Shown here: one piece after another, positions 36,179 to 42,181 of the stretch
How the letters are laid out: each line of letters starts with the position of its first letter
Position numbering within the stretch: position 1 is the stretch's first letter
Notes under the pieces: generated by a model
Told to the model about the DNA's origin: nothing
What the model saw: only the letters and a program-made list of their open reading frames with translations
The model's database searches: none
Translations under genes and position numbers: made by a program
DNA from: Xanthobacteraceae bacterium
GTDB lineage: Bacteria > Pseudomonadota > Alphaproteobacteria > Rhizobiales > Xanthobacteraceae
Reading direction: 5' to 3'
NCBI GenBank assembly: GCA_019746135.1
Contig: JAIESI010000021.1
Span: forward strand, 1-42,181
DNA: 42,181 bases

Positions 36179-37084
36179 ATGATCGAGCTCGACGACCTGC
36201 GCTTCATCGACGCGCTCAGCCGGACCGGCTCGCTCAGCGCCGCGGCGCGCTCGCTCAACGTCACGCCGCCGGCGCTGTCGATGCGGCTGAAGCGCCTGGA
36301 GCGCGACCTCGACATCAGCCTGGTGGTGCGGTCCTCGCGCCACCTGCGCTTCACCAGCGAGGGCGAGCGGCTGGTCGGCGAGGCGCAGGTGCTGCTCGGC
36401 CGGATCAATGCGCTGCCCGGCGCGCTCGCGGGCGAAGGCCGGAGTCTCGCCGGCCGGCTGCACGTGGTCTCGCCGTTCGGCTTCGGCCGGCTGCATATCG
36501 CGCCGCTGATCGCGCGCTTTGTCGAAATGCACCCGTCAGTCCACGTGACCCTCGACCTGTCGGAGCGGCCGTGGACCGAAAGCAAGGCCGCCGACGTCGC
36601 GATCCACATCGGTGCGCTGCGCGATTCCACCTGGATCGCACACCGGCTCGCGCGCAACGAGCGCTGGGCCTGTGCCAGCCCGGACTATCTGAAGCGCCGC
36701 GGCGTGCCGAAGGAGCCGCGCGACCTCCTGGCGCATGACTGCCTCTGTTTGCGCGAGAACGACGAAGACGTGACGTTGTGGCGGTATCGCCGGGCCGCGA
36801 AAGGCCGCGCCGAGGCCATACGCGTCGCAGCAGCGCTGACCAGCAACGACGGCGAGGTGGTGCGCAACTGGGCGATCGCGGATCTCGGCGTCGTCCTGCG
36901 CTCGCAATGGGACGTGGCACCGTTCGTCAAGTGCGGCGAATTGAAACGCATCCTCGCCGGCTTCGAGTTCGACAGCGCCGACGTGCTGGCTCTGGTGCCG
37001 GCACGCCACGGCATCTCGGCGCGGGTGACGCGCTTCGTGGAATTCCTCAAGCAGCAGCTCAACACGCGCGCGCCGTGGCGCTAG
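36179..37084 (+). CDS. LysR family transcriptional regulator
   Basis: A 301-residue LysR regulator. The N-terminal HTH spans about residues 3-62 (FIDALSRTGSLSAAARSLNV, PPALSMRLKRLERDL) and is followed by a type 2 periplasmic-binding-like effector domain (LHVVSPFGFGRLHIAPLIAR, DVAIHIGAL). It is divergent from the HAD operon and most likely regulates it in response to the operon's substrate. Its stop lies one base from the stop of convergent hyuB, leaving no room for a terminator. Confidence 0.92.
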   Translation: MIELDDLRFIDALSRTGSLSAAARSLNVTPPALSMRLKRLERDLDISLVVRSSRHLRFTSEGERLVGEAQVLLGRINALPGALAGEGRSLAGRLHVVSPFGFGRLHIAPLIARFVEMHPSVHVTLDLSERPWTESKAADVAIHIGALRDSTWIAHRLARNERWACASPDYLKRRGVPKEPRDLLAHDCLCLRENDEDVTLWRYRRAAKGRAEAIRVAAALTSNDGEVVRNWAIADLGVVLRSQWDVAPFVKCGELKRILAGFEFDSADVLALVPARHGISARVTRFVEFLKQQLNTRAPWR

Positions 37085-37085
37085 C

Positions 37086-38864
37086 TCACTTTCCGGCGCG
37101 CAGCTTTTCGGTCGCCGCCCGATCGACCGCGAACGTCTGCGCGTCGATCGCGACGCCATACCGCTCGGCCGCGGCCTTCGCCGTGACGTAGCCCTGCCGC
37201 ACGTCCTCGCGCACGTCCTCGACCGGCCGCTCGAGCGGATTGCCGTACCCACCGCCGCCGCCGGAGCTGATCCGGAACGCGTCATCCGGCTTGAGCTGCG
37301 CCACCAGAACCTTGGCGTTCGGAAAGTCCGATTTCCATTCGTTGCCGACGCGGAACGCGACCTTGTTGCCGGTCGCCTCGGTGCCGCCGTCGAGGCCCCA
37401 GGGCGGACAGGCCGAGCGCTCGCTTTGCGTGTTCACCGTGACGTTGGTCAGCGCCCGCGTGGTGCGGGCGATGCCGAGACCGCCGCGATGCTTGCCTGCG
37501 CCGCCGGAGTCAGGGATCAGCTCGAAGCGCTCGACCAGGATCGGGAATTTCGCCTCGGCCTGCTCGTTCGGGCCGTTGTGAGTGTCGCCGTCGTTCATGC
37601 AGACCGTGGCCGAGACGCCGTCCTCGGTGCGCTTCGCGCCCCAGCCGCCGCCGAGCGGCCCGAAGGTGCCGATGAAGAACTCGGACGTTTTCGGGTTGAA
37701 GCCGTGGAAGCTCGGCGCGACCAGGTCCGCGTGGTGTCCGGCGATGACGCGGTCCGGGATCGCCGGCTGCAGCGCCTTGAAGATCGTGTCGATGATCGTC
37801 ATCGGAAACGTCATCCACCAGCGCATCGGCGCCGGCCGCGTCGCGCTGATGATGCGGCCCGGCGGGATGATGACCTTGAGGCTTCTGAACGCGCCGTCGT
37901 TGATCGGATAGTCGGTCGGCGAGGTGATGCACTTGTAGGCCACCTGGGCGCAGCCGTAGCCGGTGGTGATCGCCGAGTTGTAGAAACCGCGCACCTGCTT
38001 CGACACCTCGGTGAAATCGACGGTCATCTCGTCGCCCTTGACGATGACCTTGACCTTCACCGGGATGCGCTTGCCGACCTCGATGCCGTCATCGTCGAGC
38101 CAGGACTCCGCCTCGTAGACGCCGTCCGGTATGGTCTTCGTGCGGGCGCGCGCCGCAGCCTCGGCGCGGTCCATGATCTCGGCAATCGAGTCCATCACCG
38201 CCTGCTGGCCGTAGCGGTCGAGCAATTCGAGAAAGCGCCGCTCGCCGGTCTTCACCGCGGTGACCTGGGCGCGAAGGTCGCCCATCGCCCGCGGCGGCAG
38301 GCGCACGTTCATGCGGATGATGTCGAGGAGGTCCTGATTGACCTTGCCGCGGTCCTGATACTTCAGGATCGGGATCTGGATGCCCTCGGAATAGATGTCC
38401 GTGGTCATGCCGCCGAGCACGCCGCCGACGTCGAGCCAGTGCGCCATGCAGCAGGCGAAGCCGACCAGCTTGCCCTTGTGGAAGATCGGCAGCGTGAAGG
38501 TGAAGTGATTGAGGTGGCTGCCGGTCGTATAGGAGTCGTTGGTGACGTAGATGTCACCCGGCTTCATGTTCTTGATGCCGCCGAAGTGCTTGATCTTGGC
38601 CTTCACGGTCTCGGCCATGCCGCGGATGAAGGTCGGCAGGCCGATGCCGATCGACACCGTCTCGCCCTCCGGGGTGAACAGCCCGGTGGTGAAGTCCAGC
38701 GCCTCGTAGATGATCATGTTGTAGGCGGTGCGCATGAGGTTGGTCTTCATTTCCTCAGTCACGGCGAGCACGCCGTTGCGCACGATCTCGGCAATCACCG
38801 GATCGACCTTGCGGGCCTTCTTTGCGGCTTTCTTGACTGCTTGCTTGGGTGTTTTCTTGGCCAT
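37086..38864 (-). CDS. hyuB: Hydantoinase B / oxoprolinase subunit
   Basis: A 592-residue HyuB-family subunit. Landmarks: FTTGLFTPEGETVSIGIGLP, GDIYVTNDSYTTGSHLNHFT, and the C-terminal FRISSGGGGGYGNPLERP. The N terminus carries a Lys/Ala-rich stretch (KKTPKQAVKKAAKKARK) before the conserved core, an unusual basic extension. The ATG at 38864 overlaps the hyuA stop by one base (TGATG). HyuAB-type enzymes hydrolyse or carboxylate cyclic imides, oxoproline or ketones with ATP; the substrate is not resolved. Confidence 0.9.
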   Translation of the reverse strand: MAKKTPKQAVKKAAKKARKVDPVIAEIVRNGVLAVTEEMKTNLMRTAYNMIIYEALDFTTGLFTPEGETVSIGIGLPTFIRGMAETVKAKIKHFGGIKNMKPGDIYVTNDSYTTGSHLNHFTFTLPIFHKGKLVGFACCMAHWLDVGGVLGGMTTDIYSEGIQIPILKYQDRGKVNQDLLDIIRMNVRLPPRAMGDLRAQVTAVKTGERRFLELLDRYGQQAVMDSIAEIMDRAEAAARARTKTIPDGVYEAESWLDDDGIEVGKRIPVKVKVIVKGDEMTVDFTEVSKQVRGFYNSAITTGYGCAQVAYKCITSPTDYPINDGAFRSLKVIIPPGRIISATRPAPMRWWMTFPMTIIDTIFKALQPAIPDRVIAGHHADLVAPSFHGFNPKTSEFFIGTFGPLGGGWGAKRTEDGVSATVCMNDGDTHNGPNEQAEAKFPILVERFELIPDSGGAGKHRGGLGIARTTRALTNVTVNTQSERSACPPWGLDGGTEATGNKVAFRVGNEWKSDFPNAKVLVAQLKPDDAFRISSGGGGGYGNPLERPVEDVREDVRQGYVTAKAAAERYGVAIDAQTFAVDRAATEKLRAGK

Positions 38865-40951
38865 CACTTCGCTCCCGCAACCGCGATGACGAGATTGCCA
38901 TAAGCATCGACCGTCATCCTGTCGCCCGGCATCAGCACCGTGGTCGAGGCATGCTCCTCGATCAGCGCCGGGCCCGCGATTTTGTTGCCGGCAAACAATT
39001 CGGCGCGGCGCCAGGTCGGCACGTCACGGAACTTGCCGTCGAACGACGCCTTGCGCCTGCCGGTGAAGGCCTGCTTCGGCGGCGCGCCGCCGCCCTTTTT
39101 GATCTTTTCCTGCGGCGGCTTTTTCATCATGCCGCTGACGGTGACGCGCAGGCTGACGATCTCGGCGCGCTCGGCCGGTGCCGAGGTTCCGTAGCGCTGC
39201 AGATGGTCGTCATCGAAGTGCTGCTTGATCGCCTGGCGGTCCTGTTTCTGGAACACGCTCATCGGCAACTCGACCGTCACCGGGTGCTCCTGGCCGACAT
39301 AGCGCATGTCGAGCGCCCGCTTGACCACAATCTTGTGCGGCTTCACCGAGGTCGAGGCGATGGCGTCGCGGCCCTGCTGCTCGAGCTCCTTGAACACCGC
39401 CTCGATGTCGTCGAACGGCGCGTCGGCGAGCTGCATCAGGTGCGTGCGCACATAGTCGTAGCGCAGGTCGGAGAACAGCATGCCGAACGCCGAGAACACG
39501 CCGGGCGCGCCGGGAATGATCACCCTCCGGATGCCGATCTCGCGCGCCACCGCCACCGCGTGCAGCGGGCCCGCGCCGCCATAGGCGACCAGCGCGAAAT
39601 CGCCGGCGTCGAGGCCGCGCTCGGTGGTGACGCCCTTCACCGCGTAAGACATGGCGGTCGCGGCAATGCGCAGGATGCCGTCGGCGGCCTCAGTCGCGCT
39701 CATGTCGAGCGGCTTGCCGATCTTCGCAAGCGCCTTCTCAGCGGCCGCGGTATCGAGCTTCATCTCACCGCCGAGGAAACGGTCGGCACCGAGCCGGCCG
39801 AGCATCAGGTTGGCGTCGGTCACCGTCGGCTCGGTGCCGCCGAGGCCGTAGCAGGCCGGACCCGGCTGCGCGCCGGCGCTTTGCGGGCCGACCAGCAGCG
39901 CGCCGTCCTCGACGCGGGCGATCGAGCCGCCGCCGGTGCCGACCTCGAAGATATCCATCATGGCGATCTGCACCGGCAGCGCCTTGTCGTAGCCGCCGAT
40001 CAGCGCCGCGCCGGTGGTCAGCGCCTCGCCCTTGTAGATGACGCCGGCCTTGGCCGTGGTGCCGCCCATGTCGAAGGCGATGGCGTTGTCGATGCCGAGC
40101 GTGTGGCAGAGCGCCTGGGTGCCGATCACACCGGCCGCGGGGCCCGATTCCAGCATCCGCACGCATTGCGATTGCGCCTGCTCGCTCTCGTACAGGCCGC
40201 CGGTGGACTGCACGATCAGGAACGAGCCCTTGAAATCGGCGCTGCGGATGTGCGCGTCGATCTCGCCGATGTAGCGGCGCACCTTCGGGCCGATGAAGGC
40301 GTTGGCGGCGACCGTCGAGGTGCGCTCGAACTCACGATACTCCTGTGACAGCTCATGCGACGCGGTGATGAACACGCCCGGCAGGCGCTTGCCCAGGATC
40401 TCTTTCGCCCGCGCCTCATGCGCGCTGTTGGCGTAACAGTTGATGAACATGATGGCGACGGCTTCGATGCCGAGCGCCTCGAACCTGTCGCCGAGCGCGG
40501 CAAGCCCCGCTTCGTCGAGCGGGATCACCACCTCGCCGTCGGCGCGCACGCGCTCCCTGACCTCGAAGCACAGCGCCCGCTCGATCAGCGGCTTGTGCTT
40601 CTGGAAATAGAGATTGTAGGCGTCGGGCCGGTTGATGCGGCCGATCTCGTAGACGTCGCGGAAGCCGTCGGTGGTCACCAGCGCGGTCTTTGCGCCGGTG
40701 CGCTCCAGCATGGTGTTGATGGCGACCGTCGAGCCGTGCAGGAACAAATTCGCCGAGGCGTAGTCGCTGCCGGCCTTGGCGACGCCGTGGCTGATGCCGT
40801 CGACCAGCCGCTGCGGCGTCGACAGCGCCTTGCCGAACGTGAGCCGCCCGGTCTTGTCGTCGAACACCGCGATGTCGGTGAAGGTGCCGCCGATGTCGGC
40901 TGCGAGACGCACGTTCGCAGCGCGACCGGAACGCGAATTTTCTGCTTTCAT
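38864..40951 (-). CDS. hyuA: Hydantoinase A / oxoprolinase subunit
   Basis: A 695-residue ATPase subunit of the ASKHA-like HyuA family. The N-terminal phosphate motif is LAADIGGTFTDIAVFD, the second is AFDMGGTTAKAG, and VAYGGAGPLHAVAVAREIG is a family signature. The ATG at 40951 (MKAENSRS) has AGG five bases upstream; an ATG at 40963 adds four residues. Separate hyuA and hyuB, without a third subunit, fit N-methylhydantoinase-like or oxoprolinase-like enzymes rather than acetone carboxylase. Regulated probably by the divergent GntR protein. Confidence 0.92.
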   Translation of the reverse strand: MKAENSRSGRAANVRLAADIGGTFTDIAVFDDKTGRLTFGKALSTPQRLVDGISHGVAKAGSDYASANLFLHGSTVAINTMLERTGAKTALVTTDGFRDVYEIGRINRPDAYNLYFQKHKPLIERALCFEVRERVRADGEVVIPLDEAGLAALGDRFEALGIEAVAIMFINCYANSAHEARAKEILGKRLPGVFITASHELSQEYREFERTSTVAANAFIGPKVRRYIGEIDAHIRSADFKGSFLIVQSTGGLYESEQAQSQCVRMLESGPAAGVIGTQALCHTLGIDNAIAFDMGGTTAKAGVIYKGEALTTGAALIGGYDKALPVQIAMMDIFEVGTGGGSIARVEDGALLVGPQSAGAQPGPACYGLGGTEPTVTDANLMLGRLGADRFLGGEMKLDTAAAEKALAKIGKPLDMSATEAADGILRIAATAMSYAVKGVTTERGLDAGDFALVAYGGAGPLHAVAVAREIGIRRVIIPGAPGVFSAFGMLFSDLRYDYVRTHLMQLADAPFDDIEAVFKELEQQGRDAIASTSVKPHKIVVKRALDMRYVGQEHPVTVELPMSVFQKQDRQAIKQHFDDDHLQRYGTSAPAERAEIVSLRVTVSGMMKKPPQEKIKKGGGAPPKQAFTGRRKASFDGKFRDVPTWRRAELFAGNKIAGPALIEEHASTTVLMPGDRMTVDAYGNLVIAVAGAK

Positions 40952-41011
40952 CCCTGCCTGCATTGGTTCGCGGCCGGGCACCCGACGCACCCCAACCCTG
41001 TCGCGGACAAT

Positions 41012-41030
41012 TGTATTTCATAAAAATACA
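41012..41030. promoter_or_regulatory. Perfect inverted repeat, candidate GntR operator
   Basis: TGTATTT-CATAA-AAATACA, a perfect 7-bp inverted repeat with a five-base centre, AT-rich in a GC-rich genome and located between the divergent hyuA and GntR start codons. Position and symmetry fit an operator for the adjacent FCD-type GntR regulator. Confidence 0.6.
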
Positions 41031-41059
41031 TGCTGCAATGTCCCAGAAGCGCAGCCGCC

Positions 41060-41845
41060 ATGAGCAACCGATCCCAGACAGGCCGGCGTCGTCCCGCGGT
41101 CCAACCGAAGCCCACCGGCGCGCGGGTGGTGTACGAATCGCTGCGGCGCGCCATCATCAGCCTGCGGCTTCCTCCCGGCGAACCGCTCGAGGAGCTGCAG
41201 CTCTGCAAAGCCCACAAGGTGTCGCGCACACCGGTCCGGGAGGCGTTGATCCGCCTGGCCTCGGAAGACCTGGTCGAGCTCGAACCCAATCGCGGCGCGA
41301 AGGTCGCCGCGCTGCAGTTCGTCGACGTTGTCGATCATTACGAAGCGATGGACATCTTCCAGCCGCTGATCTGCCATTTCGCGGCGGTGCGACGGACGGC
41401 GCATGATCTCGCCGCGATCAAAAACTGCGTCGACGAATTCCGGCAGGCGCTGGCGCAGCGGAATGCCGAGGCGATCATTCTGGCCAATTTCAATCTTCAC
41501 GGCGCGATCGCTGCGGCATCTCACAACCGAAGTCTCGAGAAGGCCTATCGCCGAATGCTGACGGACAAGCTGCGAATTGCGCAGCACGGCATTCGCGCGT
41601 CCGCCGATGCGGAAGGTGAGCTTGCACGACGCTTTCGCCCAACCTTTCGGATCTCCGAATCTCTCGCCGCGGCGATCACCAAGGCGGACCCGGCCGCCGC
41701 CGAGCGGGTGGCGGGCGAGCTCAATGCCTATATCCGCACGCAGGTCATCGACATTCTTTCGACGAGTCTTGGAACGACGACGAAGATACGCAGCGGTCGA
41801 TTGAAAGAAATTCATGCGATGCGCCGTTCGTTGGAGCGAGCGTAG
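41060..41845 (+). CDS. GntR family transcriptional regulator (FCD domain)
   Basis: A 261-residue FadR-subfamily regulator. The winged HTH covers about residues 18-85 (VVYESLRRAIISLRLPPGEP, VSRTPVREALIRLASEDL) and is followed by a helical FCD ligand domain with the metal-type residues in FNLHGAIAAASHN. I choose the ATG at 41060 (MSNRSQ); the ATG at 41030 lies on the inverted repeat. Divergent from hyuAB, so probably its regulator. Its TAG stop is the first three bases of a repeat arm. Confidence 0.9.
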   Translation: MSNRSQTGRRRPAVQPKPTGARVVYESLRRAIISLRLPPGEPLEELQLCKAHKVSRTPVREALIRLASEDLVELEPNRGAKVAALQFVDVVDHYEAMDIFQPLICHFAAVRRTAHDLAAIKNCVDEFRQALAQRNAEAIILANFNLHGAIAAASHNRSLEKAYRRMLTDKLRIAQHGIRASADAEGELARRFRPTFRISESLAAAITKADPAAAERVAGELNAYIRTQVIDILSTSLGTTTKIRSGRLKEIHAMRRSLERA

Positions 41846-41969
41846 GGTGGGCAAAGCCGCGCAAGCGGCGTGCCCACCACGTCTTCGTCCCGAGCAAGAA
41901 TGGTGGGCCCGGCGCCATAGCGCGTCGAAGACGCGCGTGAACGCGCTGGTGGCGCCTCGGCCCACCCTA
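41843..41969. repeat. TAGGGTGGGC paired-hairpin element with shared tip module
   Basis: Outer arms TAGGGTGGGC (41843-41852) and GCCCACCCTA (41960-41969). The first inner hairpin has the stem GCCGC/GCGGC with TGGGCA/TGCCCA; the second has GGTGGGCC and GGCGCC stems and is tipped by the module AGCGCGT...ACGCGCT. It is the relative of 32910-33000 with the tip module added. Confidence 0.85.
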
Positions 41970-42181
41970 CAATGCTGCCCGAGTCGGGAGGGTGTGCGTC
42001 TATTTCGGATTCACATTGTCAAACAGCACAGCGAGGCAAGCGTCAGCGCTCCGGGAAATCATCGGCACCCGGCCGCCGTCCGTTCTCGCCCGCTCGAAAG
42101 CAATCGAGGGGAGTGAAGCGCCACAAAGCGCTGGTGCGGAACGCCGCACCCATGGCCACCTTACGGTCAGGCCTGTCCCTT
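41970..42181. other. Unassigned right end of window
   Basis: About 210 bases without a convincing gene. It contains a 7-bp hairpin GGTGCGG/CCGCACC (42133-42150) and a moderately AT-rich stretch near 42000-42030. It may be the upstream region of a gene beyond the window; nothing more can be said. Confidence 0.35.

Noticed and set aside
41814..42116. A 100-codon reading frame after GntR
   Set aside because: It is mostly a translation of the repeat element; the same peptide SASKTRVNALV appears wherever the tip module is read in this frame.

Overview
The window is GC-rich (about two-thirds G+C by eye) and almost fully coding. It looks like a chromosomal catabolic region of an alphaproteobacterium of the order Hyphomicrobiales, in the Bradyrhizobium / Rhodopseudomonas / Xanthobacteraceae neighbourhood. 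This placement rests on gene content (several Bug-type periplasmic binding proteins, Liv-type ABC uptake, a UbiD decarboxylase, a DUF1127 protein) and on GC-rich intergenic palindromes. It is an inference, because no rRNA or marker gene is present. I found no tRNA, rRNA, CRISPR array, integrase or intact insertion sequence.

Left part (1-9060): a secreted lytic transglycosylase; a class II aldolase; a DUF1127 protein overlapping an alpha/beta hydrolase; a MetY-like PLP enzyme; a second class II aldolase divergent from a GMC flavoprotein oxidoreductase; then a carboxymuconolactone-decarboxylase-fold protein and an unknown 105-residue protein. Middle-left (9234-18000): a 417-residue serine hydrolase divergent from a frameshifted orphan molybdenum-hydroxylase large subunit, three Bug-type binding proteins, an AtzH/HpxZ-like protein and a UbiD decarboxylase.

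Centre (18056-30768, all minus strand): fourteen genes that read as one catabolic and uptake unit. In transcription order they are cyclase, cupin, SDR, 3-hydroxyacyl-CoA dehydrogenase, ABC binding protein, HpaB-type hydroxylase, livG, livF, livH, livM, extradiol ring-cleavage dioxygenase, cupin, a 67-residue unknown protein and a Rieske oxygenase. An IclR regulator lies just upstream. Divergent from it are an amidohydrolase-fold (resorcylate-type) decarboxylase and a coupled small Cys-rich protein. The likely logic is import of an aromatic acid, hydroxylation or demethylation, decarboxylation, meta-cleavage and processing of the ring-opened product. The substrate cannot be read from the sequence.

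Right part (32998-41845): a tightly overlapping operon HAD hydrolase - Bug protein - zinc/PLP D-amino-acid enzyme - RidA, with a divergent LysR regulator; then hyuB-hyuA with a divergent GntR regulator and a perfect 7+5+7 inverted repeat between them.

The least expected signal is non-coding. Intergenic palindromes belong to several unrelated sequence families, yet three of the families carry the same roughly 30-nt hairpin tip, and two of these fold on paper into an outer stem enclosing three hairpins. Another family, with TAGGGTGGGC arms, supplies the TAG stop codon of each of the three genes it abuts.
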